Positions 25,636 to 35,400 of a stretch of DNA of 64,000 bases are shown here, one piece after another (position 1 is the stretch's first letter; every line of letters begins with the position of its first letter). Under the pieces are notes generated by a model. It searched no databases and had not been told where the DNA came from. It saw only the letters and a program-made list of their open reading frames with translations. The DNA lies in assembly GCA_963725505.1 (NCBI GenBank), contig CAVRYN010000003.1:124001-188000 (forward strand). The letters run 5' to 3'. This DNA is from Udaeobacter sp963725505. Lineage in GTDB: Bacteria > Verrucomicrobiota > Verrucomicrobiia > Chthoniobacterales > UBA10450. The position numbers and the translations under genes are program-made.

Positions 25636-27796
25636 ATGTTTCCGGACGAGAAGGAAGCCGTAAAGCGTATCGAGCAGCTGCGGGAAGAAATCCGCAAGCA
25701 CGACCGGCTCTACTACGAGGAAGCCGCGCCGATAATCAGCGACCGCGAATACGATCGGCTCTACAAGGAGTTGGTCGATCTGGAGACGCCGTTCCCAGAT
25801 CTCGTCACGCCCGATTCACCAACGCAGCGCGTCGGCGGAAAACCGCTCAAGGCGTTCGCGCAAATCCAGCACCGCGCGCCGATGCTGAGCCTCGACAATA
25901 CTTATTCCGAAGAAGAGGTGGCTAATTTCTACAAGCGAATCACCCGGCTCTTGCCAGACGAGCAAATTCCGGTCGTGATCGAGCCCAAGGTGGACGGCGT
26001 CGCCGTTTCGCTTTTGTACGAGAACGGACGCCTTCGCCATGCAGCCACCCGCGGCGATGGCGTTACGGGCGACGAGATCACGCAAAACATCAAGACGATC
26101 CGTTCCGTTCCGGAACGATTGCACGGCGGTGCACCGAAGCTTTTCGAAGCGCGCGGAGAAGTTTACATGGACAAACACGGCTTCGAAAAATTGAATCAAG
26201 AACGGAGGCAAGCAGGTCTGCCGCTCTTTGCGAACCCGAGAAATGCCGCCGCTGGTTCCCTGAAGCATTTGGATCCCAGCATCGTCGCGAAGCGGCCGCT
26301 CGGCATCGTTTTCTACGGGACAGGGGCGACCGAAGGACTGGATGTGAATCTCCACTCGGAAATTTTTTCGCTGTTCAAAGAGCTTGGTCTGTCCACGAGC
26401 GAGCGGTGGTGGGTGGCTGATTCAGTCCACAAAATCTTGGATGCGATTCGCGAACTCGATCATATCCGCGCACGCTTCGCTTATCAGACTGACGGCGCAG
26501 TTGTGAAAGTCGATTCATTTGAGCAGCGCGAGCGGCTGGGCTTCACCGCCAAATCGCCGCGCTGGGCGATCGCATACAAATATGCAGCCGAACGCGTCCA
26601 GACGCGCCTCAACGACATTGTGATTCAGGTCGGGCGCACTGGAATTCTGACGCCGGTCGCCGTGCTCGAACCGGTGCTCGTGAGCGGCAGCACTGTCGGC
26701 CGCGCCACATTGCACAACGAAGACGAAATCAAGCGCAAGGACATCCGAATCGGCGACACGGTCGTGATTGAGAAAGCCGGCGAAGTGATTCCGGCCGTGG
26801 TCGAGGTGGTCAAATCGAAACGGCCGCGCGGCACCGCGCCGTTCCGTTTCTCCAAGCACATTCACGGCAAGTGCCCGGTGTGCGGCAGCCCGATTCGACG
26901 CGATCCGGAATTTGTCGCATGGCGTTGCGAAAATCTCCATTGCCCAGCGCAAACCACGCGGCGCGTGGAATTTTTCGCCGCGCGCGGCGCGCTCGACATC
27001 GAAAGCGTGGGCGGAATCGTGGCAGACAAGCTGGTCGAACGCGGGCTCGTGCGCGAGCCGCTCGATCTCTTCGAGCTCAAGGTCGAGCAACTGGCCAAAT
27101 TGAATCTCGGCACAGAAGAAGCGCCGCGTGTCTTCGGCGAGAAAAACGCCACTAAAGCGATTAACGCAATCGAGCGCGCCAGAATATTGCCGCTGTCGCG
27201 CTGGCTTTTCGCTCTTGCCATTCCTGATGTCGGCAAGACCACCGCAACACAGCTCGCCCGCTTTCACGAAACGATCGAAGATGTCGCTACCTCGCAATTG
27301 CTCCGCGACGTCGTCGACTATCACGAAAAACGCGGCGACAAGAAATCTGCCAAAGAAATTGCTGAACGGCTTATCAAATCCGGTTTCGCTAAACCTTCGA
27401 AGAGTAACGCTGATAAAGACCGCGGCATCGTGGCCGAAGTCGGACCGGTGGTCGCAGGGAGCGTGCTTGATTTCTTTGAACTCGGCGACCGGTAAAAAAA
27501 TTTTGCGACGACTAAAGGAACTCGGAATTGAGCCGAAGAGCGAAAAGGTTTCAGCAAAAAAAGCGGCCGAATTGCCGCTCGCTGGAAAAACTTTTGTCCT
27601 GACTGGGACGCTGCCGTCGATGACGCGCGACGAAGCGACAGAAAAAATCGAAGCGCTCGGCGGGCATGTCACCAGTAGCGTAAGCAAGAAAACCGATTAC
27701 GTCCTCGCCGGCGCCGAGCCAGGCAGCAAATTCGATAAAGCAAAGGAACTCGGCGTTCAAATCATCGATGAAGCAGCGTTTCGAAAAATGCTGTAG
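25636..27796 (+). CDS. ligA: NAD+-dependent DNA ligase, split by a frameshift before the BRCT domain
   Basis: The adenylation domain has the lysine motif IEPKVDGVAVSLLYE; the OB fold follows with GRTGILTPVAVLEP. The Cys4 zinc finger is CPVCGSP with CENLHCPAQ, then helix-hairpin-helix repeats. In frame from the ATG at 25636 the protein stops at a TAA at 27493. The helix GKKILRRLKELGI and the BRCT domain (LAGKTFVLTGTL through GVQIIDEAAF) continue in the +1 frame to the TAG at 27796. One extra base near 27490 (CGACCGGTAAAAAAA) explains it. LigA seals nicks and is normally essential, so a sequence error or +1 recoding is more likely than true loss. The final TAG lies in a REP-like repeat. Confidence 0.93.
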
Positions 27797-27816
27797 CCGC
27801 TTCGCTGTACGAAGCG
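27792..27816 (+). repeat. REP-like hairpin with GTAG, supplying the ligA stop
   Basis: TGTAG followed by C and a 7-bp hairpin CGCTTCG / CGAAGCG with a 5-base loop. The TAG at 27794-27796 is the stop of the BRCT-containing frame of ligA. Close relatives of the TGTAGCCGC word occur at 47521 and 55039. Confidence 0.65.
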
Positions 27817-27829
27817 TTACTCCCGCCCG

Positions 27830-28861
27830 CTATGGCGTGGTTTGCGCTGCGGACTCGAGCTTTAGAGGAATCGAACGGTTCGCGTCGGCTGCCGCGGGAA
27901 CACGCGTGCCGTCGGAAAGCATGGGCACGTTTTTGCTGGCCGGATGAAGTTCGGCCTGCACATGAAAAGTCAGTTTCTGATTTCCTCGCATCACCGTGAT
28001 CGGCACGTTATCACCTGCGGTGATGAAAAAGGACGCGTCCAGCACATCTTCTGGTCGAGTCACTTTTTTCCGGCCCACTTGTAAGAGAATGTCTCCGGGT
28101 TTGATTCCGGAACGGGCGGCCGGTGTGTCCTCCATGATCTGCGTCATTTCCGCGCGCGAACCTTCTACCGGTTCAGGGGCCTCCGAAACATTGATCCCCA
28201 CCCAGCCATGCCTGGCCTCGCCGAAACGGACAAAATCGCTGCGGATTTTCTCCGCAGCTTCGATCGGGACGGCGTAACACGCTGAATTGTTTTCCAGACT
28301 GCTGACCACAATACCAACGACCTCTCCCTTCATGTTCAACAGCGGCGCCCCTGCTTCTCCACGTTGTGTCGAGAGATTGACGCGCAGATGGGTCGTGGAA
28401 AAATAACGGCCGAGACATTTCTGATCAAATCCTGCGATCATCCCGAAACTAGGCGTTTCCCGCAAATCCAAAGGATAACCGACAGCCACGACAGGAGTCG
28501 CCACTTCCAGCTCTTCTGATTTGCCAATCGGCAGGGCTGGCGTGGTCTCATCTACTTTCAACATGGCCGTCCCGCTACGGATGTCTGCCAGAAGTTGGCG
28601 CGCCGGATATTTCTTACCCCCAAATTCGATGGTAAAATTGCCCGCTTCACCTCCGACTGTATACGCAGTGTAAAGCGTGCCTGTGGGGTCGATGAAAAAT
28701 CCCGTACCGCAAATTTCGCTGTGTTCATCAACGCCATGAATCTTCACCACCGCTTTGGCGGCACGCTCAAAGATTTCTTTAACTTGCTGGCTGATTGCCG
28801 TAGCCGACTGCTCCTGGCCGTAAAGCAAGTTGACACCTGCGAAAAAAATAAGTGCCGTCAT
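27830..28861 (-). CDS. HtrA-like PDZ protein lacking the catalytic triad
   Basis: 343 residues from the ATG at 28861, which opens a signal peptide (MTALIFFAGVNLLYGQ). The chymotrypsin-like fold is recognisable, but all three catalytic positions differ: TAYTVGGEA where HtrA has TNAHVV, SGTAMLKVD where it has DIAVLKV, and GEAGAPLL where it has GNSGGPL. A PDZ domain follows with PAARSGIKPGDILLQVGRKKV. It is therefore probably a pseudoprotease that binds rather than cuts. It is downstream of an ECF sigma and anti-sigma gene. The start ATG sits inside a GTCATTCCGAG-type repeat, and a PEPVEGS peptide also looks repeat-derived. Confidence 0.85.
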   Translation of the reverse strand: MTALIFFAGVNLLYGQEQSATAISQQVKEIFERAAKAVVKIHGVDEHSEICGTGFFIDPTGTLYTAYTVGGEAGNFTIEFGGKKYPARQLLADIRSGTAMLKVDETTPALPIGKSEELEVATPVVAVGYPLDLRETPSFGMIAGFDQKCLGRYFSTTHLRVNLSTQRGEAGAPLLNMKGEVVGIVVSSLENNSACYAVPIEAAEKIRSDFVRFGEARHGWVGINVSEAPEPVEGSRAEMTQIMEDTPAARSGIKPGDILLQVGRKKVTRPEDVLDASFFITAGDNVPITVMRGNQKLTFHVQAELHPASKNVPMLSDGTRVPAAADANRSIPLKLESAAQTTP

Positions 28862-28980
28862 TCCGAGCGGAGCGAGGAACCTCACAAAAGGATTCGCGTT
28901 ACGCACACTGCAATCGACGGTGCCACGCACAACAGAGCCTCGCGCGAGACTGAGAGGTCCTTCGCTTCGCTCAGGATGAC
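28857..28980. repeat. Inverted repeat pair between anti-sigma and HtrA-like genes
   Basis: GTCATTCCGAGCGGAGCGAG at the left and, inverted, GGTCCTTCGCTTCGCTCAGG (continuing ATGAC) at the right. On the minus strand the left copy contains GGAATGAC, whose ATG is the likely start of the HtrA-like gene. Confidence 0.7.
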
Positions 28981-28997
28981 CCCGCGTGGGGGTGGAG

Positions 28998-29489
28998 CTA
29001 GAACCTGAAACTGGGCTCATAACTCACGGGGACGCTATCGAGCACGTAACGCGGGGGGGCGGCTCGGTGAGTCTGGGCGCTTTCATGAAAACTGCGAACC
29101 GGCTGCGTCCTGAGAATTCGCGCACTGACCGGAGACGCAAGGTTCAATTCTTCTCCTTCGGCATTCACCGGCAGCGATAAGGCCGGCGGACTCTGGAGAG
29201 CGACACGAGCCGTCTCAGGTTGCTGATAAATCTTTAGTGAAATTATAGCGGCACAAAGCAGGACCGCCGTGACGGCGGCAGGATATGACGTCAACGAACG
29301 AACATTCAGCTGCAACATGAAATTGTGAGCGCGTTCCAAGCAAATTCGCCAAAGCGGCTGGCGAAGCAATTCATCGCGCTGCCGGCGATGAAATTCGTGC
29401 AGGAAATTCTCAAAATAGCCTTGCGGCGGTTGCTCGTAGCGCTTCAACCGAAGCAGCCTCGCAATTTCGCTATCGTCAAATTCGTCCAT
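28998..29489 (-). CDS. Putative single-pass anti-sigma factor
   Basis: 163 residues. A soluble, charged N-terminal part (IARLLRLKRYEQPPQGYFENFLHEFHRRQRDELL) is followed by one membrane helix (SYPAAVTAVLLCAAIISLKIY) and a periplasmic tail. This topology, and its place 13 bases after an ECF sigma gene on the same strand, suggest an anti-sigma factor. I do not see the HxxxCxxC zinc anti-sigma motif, so the family is not certain. Confidence 0.7.
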   Translation of the reverse strand: MDEFDDSEIARLLRLKRYEQPPQGYFENFLHEFHRRQRDELLRQPLWRICLERAHNFMLQLNVRSLTSYPAAVTAVLLCAAIISLKIYQQPETARVALQSPPALSLPVNAEGEELNLASPVSARILRTQPVRSFHESAQTHRAAPPRYVLDSVPVSYEPSFRF

Positions 29490-29502
29490 TTTTTTGCGCC
29501 CC

Positions 29503-30189
29503 TTACGAAACAGGATTTTTCCGAAATTCGTCTAGATAATTTTGCAGTTGCCGATTCGCGTAGAAGAGCCTCGAACGTACCGTTCCTTCCGAAACGCGCA
29601 AGATTTTACTGATTTCTGCATGGGGCATCCCCTGGATATGAAACATGGTGACCACGGCTCTGTGATCATCAGACAATTTCATCATGGCCTCGTTCAATCT
29701 TCGCTGTAGCTCGGAGAGGTCCGCTTCACGCACCGGACTGCTGGTGGCCGTTGCTTCCATGAATTCCCTGTCGTTTTGAATGCTCGCGTCCACATCGTCC
29801 AAGCTCAATTGAAACCGCCGTCCGCGTTTCTTGAGAAAATTGAGCGTCATGTTTACCGCGATGGAGTGGACCCAGGTGTAGAATGACGATTTCCCCCGAA
29901 AACCGCGGATCGCTTTGTAAGCTTTGGCGAAAATGTCCTGCAAAAGATCGTTCGTATCCTCGTGGTTCGAGGTCATGTTATAGACGAGACCGTAGAGGCG
30001 CGGCGTGTATTTGATGACCAGCTCATCAAAAGCGGTCGCATCGCCCGCTTGCGTGCGCTTCACCAACTCCTGATCTGGGTCGATTCGTGGCTGGTCCATT
30101 GCCTCGCGCTTAGATTTAACACGAGCCTGCAAACCGGACGATAACAAATCGGAAATCCGGCGAGCAGGTAAGGCGAGAACTCGATCCAT
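29503..30189 (-). CDS. ECF RNA polymerase sigma factor (RpoE-like)
   Basis: 228 residues. Region 2 reads FDELVIKYTPRLYGLVYNMTSNHEDTNDLLQDIFAKAYKAIRGFRGKSSFYTWVHSIAVNMTLNFLKKR; region 4 reads AEISKILRVSEGTVRSRLFYANRQLQNYL. Both are typical of group IV sigma-70 proteins. The start could be the ATG at 30189 (AGGA upstream) or at 30099 (GAGG four bases upstream, with the family-like MDQPRIDPDQELVKRTQAG). A following membrane anti-sigma and an inactive HtrA-like protein suggest an envelope-stress circuit. Confidence 0.93.
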   Translation of the reverse strand: MDRVLALPARRISDLLSSGLQARVKSKREAMDQPRIDPDQELVKRTQAGDATAFDELVIKYTPRLYGLVYNMTSNHEDTNDLLQDIFAKAYKAIRGFRGKSSFYTWVHSIAVNMTLNFLKKRGRRFQLSLDDVDASIQNDREFMEATATSSPVREADLSELQRRLNEAMMKLSDDHRAVVTMFHIQGMPHAEISKILRVSEGTVRSRLFYANRQLQNYLDEFRKNPVS

Positions 30190-30210
30190 TTTCTTGAATC
30201 CTGTGGTCGA

Positions 30211-30910
30211 TCACCGCCGGTCGCGGAGCGACATCAACCAGAGCAAATTCCCCAGCGCAGCGATAAATGCCGCCACATAAGTAAGCGCGGCCGCGTTCAA
30301 GACGCTGTTTACACCGGCAGCTTCCTCTCCTGGCTGCACGATTCCCATCTCGCGCAAAATGATTTTCGCTCTGCGCGAAGCATCGAATTCCACCGGTAAC
30401 GTAATCAATTGGAAGACCATCAGGACCAGGTAACAGTAAATCCCGAGCGTAATCAGGCCGGTGATCCTGAAGAAAAGGCCGCCGATAATGATGAATGGCA
30501 GCATTTGCGATGCGACCATTGTCACCGGCACAATCGCCATGCGCGCCTTCAGTGGCGCGTACGCTCGGGCGTGCTGAATGGCGTGCCCGGTCTCGTGCGC
30601 AGCGATCCCTAGCGCCGCTACCGAAGGCGTGTGATAAACATTGCTCGACAGGTGCAGTTTCTTGTCCCTCGGATCGTAATGGTCTCCGAGAAAATCGTTT
30701 GTCTCCACGATATCCACATCATGAATTTGGGCCGCCTGCAGAATTTCGCGCGCACACTCTGAGCCTGTAATGTTCGAGCTTGCCCGCACCTCGCCCCATT
30801 TCCGGAACGCGCCGGTGACACGGAATCTGCGCCCAAATTCCGAGGATCAACGGCACGCCGATGTAGAGGAGCCAGTGAGACCCAAAACCAAAACCGTACG
30901 GATAAAACAT
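30211..30910 (-). CDS. YugP-type zinc membrane peptidase, frameshifted near the N-terminus
   Basis: The N-terminal helix GSHWLLYIGVPLILGIWAQ runs in one frame from the ATG at 30910, then FRVTGAFRKWGEVRASSNITGSE continues in another frame from about 30825. One extra base in CAGATTCCG explains the break. The rest is intact: DHYDPRDKKLHLSSNVYHTPSVAALGIAAHETGHAIQH contains the zinc-binding HETGH, followed by membrane helices and EFDASRRAKIIL. YugP-like proteins are predicted membrane metallopeptidases. A GTG at 30789 could start a shorter product without the first helix. The gene lies just upstream of the sigma factor. Confidence 0.85.
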
Positions 30911-31079
30911 GTCGATCTTAATTTAGCGATGCAAAGTGACTTGTCACTTTGCCGCTCGGAAATTAGACGCTCCGCCGCGTTGCGCGTTCATTTGGTGGAT
31001 CGGCTTTTCCGAAGACGATGCAAAAGCTTGCGCCGAAGGCACATTCGCTTCCCAACGCGTTGAGGACAACGCCTTCCAC

Positions 31080-32213
31080 CTAAATCTCCAAGTGCTTCGG
31101 GAACCGTGAGAGAATCCTGCAACCCGCTTTCGTGACCAAAACTACGTCTTCCAAGCGCACTCCGCCCAGCCCGGGATAATACAGCCCCGGCTCAACCGTG
31201 AGCACTTGTCGATCTTTCAACGTGACTTTTTGCAAACGCGGATGCTCGTGAATTTCCAACCCGAGTCCATGACCAGTCCCGTGAAAAAATCCCACTCGTC
31301 TGCCCTTGCGAATCCCGGTCGGAAAACCGCGCCTGGCGAAAAATTCCTGGATCGCCTTGTGGATCGTCATCCCGTCCACACCGGCTTTAACCCTTTTCAG
31401 AGCCAGTGCTTGTCCGGCTTTCACCGTGTTCCAAAGTTTTCGCTGCGCATCGCTCGCGCGTCCGCGCAAAACCGTGCGGGTCATGTCGCCGAAATATCCG
31501 GTCTTAGCGTCCCGCGGAAAAACGTCCAGGATAATCAGTGAATCGGCGTAAAGCGGACCGAAGCCGCGCTCATGCGGGTCGCACGCCTGGTCGCCGCCTG
31601 CGACAATTGTGCCGGTCGGGGTGCCGCCCGCGCGCAAAATCGCGGAATCAATTTCGGCCCGGAGCATTTCGGAGGTCAGAGTTTTACCGCTCCAGCGCAA
31701 TCGTTTTCCAGAACCGGGCTTGGATGCTTTCAAGACTTCGATCGCGCGTTTGAGTCCACGCTCCGTGATCCGCAAAGCCTGCCCCATCATTTCGACTTCC
31801 TTGTTCGATTTGGCTTCCCGCTGCGGCCAAAACAATCCATTCGTCGCGCGGACACGGACTTTGTTCGCGGCGAGTTCCTCCGCGTAACCAAGCGGGAAAT
31901 TTGCGGGAACGATTGCAAATCTTACGCCACGTTTTTTGAGAAAATGTGCCAGCACCTTTTCGTACGGCGGCGCCTTCTTTGATTTTCCCTGCACTTCGCG
32001 CTCGAGCTCGCTGAACATGACGAACTCATCCGCATCTGCCTGTTTGCGACCGCGATCGATTTCCAAATCGCTCAAGACCAGCGTGCGCTTGCCGTTGCGC
32101 TGCAGAAAAATGAAAGGATCAGGCGCCCAAAATTTCGTCGCATACAGCATGTCCGAATCAGTCTCGCTGGCCGCGACGATAAGCCGGACGGGTTTGGTTT
32201 TTGTATTGCTCAT
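31080..32213 (-). CDS. M24 family aminopeptidase (Xaa-Pro peptidase-like)
   Basis: 377 residues from the ATG at 32213; upstream codons in the same frame are translated repeat (RSLASLGMT) and are not used. The pita-bread fold has all metal ligands: two aspartates in DVFPRDAKTGYFGDMTRT, a histidine in GTGHGLGLEIHE, and glutamates in TVEPGLYYPG and VRLEDVVLV. The N-terminal creatinase-like domain is about 140 residues. It should cleave N-terminal residues, probably before proline, in the cytoplasm. No neighbour forms an operon with it. Confidence 0.9.
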   Translation of the reverse strand: MSNTKTKPVRLIVAASETDSDMLYATKFWAPDPFIFLQRNGKRTLVLSDLEIDRGRKQADADEFVMFSELEREVQGKSKKAPPYEKVLAHFLKKRGVRFAIVPANFPLGYAEELAANKVRVRATNGLFWPQREAKSNKEVEMMGQALRITERGLKRAIEVLKASKPGSGKRLRWSGKTLTSEMLRAEIDSAILRAGGTPTGTIVAGGDQACDPHERGFGPLYADSLIILDVFPRDAKTGYFGDMTRTVLRGRASDAQRKLWNTVKAGQALALKRVKAGVDGMTIHKAIQEFFARRGFPTGIRKGRRVGFFHGTGHGLGLEIHEHPRLQKVTLKDRQVLTVEPGLYYPGLGGVRLEDVVLVTKAGCRILSRFPKHLEI

Positions 32214-32250
32214 AGTGTTGTGATCACTTCTACGCTCAATTGCGATGCCT

Positions 32251-32381
32251 GTCATCCCGAGCGAAGCGAGGGACCTCACAGTAACTCGCTCACGTCCGAA
32301 CGATCAAGCATGGGACACGAAGCGTGAGTTTGGCTCGGTGCCAGAGATCCTTCGACTCCGCTCCGCTCCGCTCAGGATGAC
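32251..32381. repeat. Inverted pair of GTCATCCCGAG-type repeats
   Basis: GTCATCCCGAGCGAAGCGAG at the left and, inverted, AGATCCTTCGACTCCGCTCC through CAGGATGAC at the right. A CCGCT(C) unit is triplicated in the right copy. The pair fills the gap between the M24 peptidase and the ABC transporter. Confidence 0.75.
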
Positions 32382-32403
32382 AATCTTGAAAGCCTGCGGC
32401 GAA

Positions 32404-35400
32404 TCAACTCCTTCGCACTTCCAATTGCTTTCGCAAAATCCAATGCAGCAGGACAAGTAATCCAAGCATGGACGCAATCAGGACACTCGTGTCGAACGTA
32501 AACACGCCAATTTTTTGCCCAAAATAACGCTTCTGCAGGCCGAAGAACACGTTCGGCTTCTTACCGCGGCGGTAATCGTTCTGTTCCATCTCGGCCTTTG
32601 AGATCAGGTCGGACACCTTTTGGTTGACGTAGAGTTGTTCGGCTGTGATCGGGCCCTTCGCGTCCTTAAGGAGCGAGCCATCGAACCTCTGTTTCCCGGA
32701 GATAACGGGATCGACCAGCTTTAGATAGTGATCGATTTCCTTCGTTGAACGGCCTTCGAGGCCGGAGAGAAATGCCAAAACGTCCTTCAAATCGTTGAGA
32801 CGCGCGCGTTGCTCGGGCGTATTCGCTTTGGGCGCGAGCTGTTGAATCGCGTCATTGGCGCGTTCCTGCCTGCGTGTGAGCGGATTTAGCTTCGCTTGGG
32901 CGACAATCATCTCTTCGTAGGACCAGCGCATGGCGATGAATTGACAGACAAAGGGCACCTGCAGCTTGCTCTCCGACTTTATGGTTTTGTCCGTTTCCGG
33001 ATGTTCGGTTAACCAATGTGAGAGCGAGTAGAGCAGAGTGAGGTTCCGGTTCATGTCCTCGTATTTAATCAGTGCGCCACCCATGATGATCTGCGGAATT
33101 AAAACGAGCGGCACGATGTTTGCCGCCGTCTTCGGGTCGGCCACGAGCGAAGAGATAAGCAGACCCAGCGCCACGCCGCTCATCGCAGTCATGAACATGA
33201 TCCCGAGATCGATCCAGAACATTCCCCGGATTTGCAGTAGCGAGTTGCCGATCAGGACATAAAGAATGCATTGAACAAGGGCAAAGACGCCGAGAGTCAG
33301 CGTCTTCGAAACGACATAGTACGACAGGCGAACCTTGATATTGCGCTCGCGTTGCAGGACAGGCCGATCGCGGATGATGTCATCGGCGCTATTGGTCAGG
33401 CCAAGAAACATCGCCACGATCAGGCCGAGAAATAAAAACGTCGGAATGTGATAAGCAGAAGCGAAATCGTATGTCCCGTTCTCGGAGTAGCGCAGAATAG
33501 TCGCAATCAGCAGCGCCAGCACAGGCGAGACCCCGATCGTAATGACGAGGTTGGCGCGATTGCGCAGTTTGCTTAGAAAAGAACGGCGCAGCAGCGTACG
33601 AAATTGCGTCCACTCATCGTGCCAGCGAAGTGGGAGCCGCTTTCTTTCGACGGGCGCGACAGGCAAAGGCACGGCCTCCTCCTGGCGCAGGGAAACTTGT
33701 TTGACGTCCTGAATCAGTCGGAACGCCTCGTACTTGTCACGCCAGAAGTCCGGCGAATAACGCCGCGACGCAACGAGCTGGCCTCGGCTGTTTTCTTCGT
33801 AAATGATATCGCCACTTAAATCGCGCAGCGGTGTCTCCAGCACATCAAAAATGAATTCGGGCCGGGTCGTTCCGCACGATGGACACGCGCCGAGTTCCGC
33901 CCCGAACTGATGCTGGTGTTCCGCCTCTGCGAAATAGCGCAACGTGTCAGACGGCGTTCCGAAAAAGACGAGGCGCCCGCCTTTGTCGAGCAGGATGGCT
34001 TTGTGAAACATCTGAAAGATTTTCGAGCTCGGCTGATGAATCGTCACAATGATGATTTTGTTGTGCGCCAGGCCTCGAATAATTTCCATGACGTGCTCGG
34101 AATCCTTCGAGGAAAGGCCCGAAGTCGGTTCGTCGAACAGATAAACGTCTGACATCCCGATCATATCGAGCCCGATGTTCAGGCGTTTCCGCTCGCCACC
34201 GCTCAGTGCTTTGCTCTCCGGGCTGCCGACGACAGCGTCACGGCGTTCGCCCAATCCAAGCTCGACTAGTTTTGCTTCCAAACGTCGCGAGCGATCGCGG
34301 CGTGAGAGGTGCGGCGCACGAATCGCTGCCGCAAACAGCAGGTTTTCGCCGATGGTGAGGTGTTCGTCGAAGGCATCCTGCTGGGGCATATAACTGATGT
34401 ACTGCTTCAACGTGTCAACATTCTGGTAGAGCGACTGCCCGTTAAGGATGACATCCCCGCTGGTCGGCTGGAGCTGGCCGGCAAGCACTCGCAGTAGCGT
34501 GCTCTTTCCCGAACCGCTCGCACCCATCACGCAAACAAGCTCGCCACGCGTGACGTCAAATGAGATTCCGTCCAGGCCAATCTGGCCTTTGCTAAAACGG
34601 TGCGTGATTTCGTTTACCTCGAGGGTGCGAATGATGTTTCGCTCTTCCTCGATGATTCGTTCGGAAAAATTACACCGCAGAATCTGTCCGACGTCGATTC
34701 GAATCGTATCGCCGTCCTTGAGCTGCGCGGTCGTGCGCACAGGTTCGTCGCCGACCATGATCGGCCGATCCGCTTCGATGATCTCTAATTGGCCGACGCG
34801 CTGATCGTAGTCGCAGAAAATCTTCAGCACCACATCACCACTCGTGCCCGGGGAAAGCAGAATATCGTCAGCTTGGAGCCGGCTCGGGTCATTCGAGACC
34901 AAATATTCCGATTTGGAAGCTTTGAGTTGGAACCGGCCGCCCAGCGCGCGAGCCCGCCGGCGAAGGTCGTTCAAATCCAATTCGCTGTCGTTGTGGAAAA
35001 TGATTCTGTCTTCCAGCGTCGCTTCGACCTGTGTGCCGGCTTTCAGTCTGACTCCGTTGAGCTCGGCATTCACATCTCGCAACGCTTTCACCCGCACGTT
35101 CAAGCCGAAGGTCACCCGGAGCGCGCTCTCACGGGTCCGCGATCGTTCCAATTGCACTTCATCCGAATCTCTGTTCACACGGATGAAAATCTGCGGAAGC
35201 GAAACGTTCTTCTTAGCATTGAAATATTGCGCCAGTTCCTGGTAGCTGAGGACCTGGTCGCCCACCAAAATGCGCTGGCCGGGATAGATTCGGCAAAACC
35301 CGCCGCGCGCCAATGGCCTCCCGCGCACCGACACGTTCTGGCCGCTGTAATTTTTCAACAAAATCAGATCGTGATAACGAAAGGCCATCAGGCGATCCGT

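Noticed and set aside
26515..27687. 390-codon leftward frame opposite ligA
   Set aside because: Antisense of conserved ligase sequence; no family motif.
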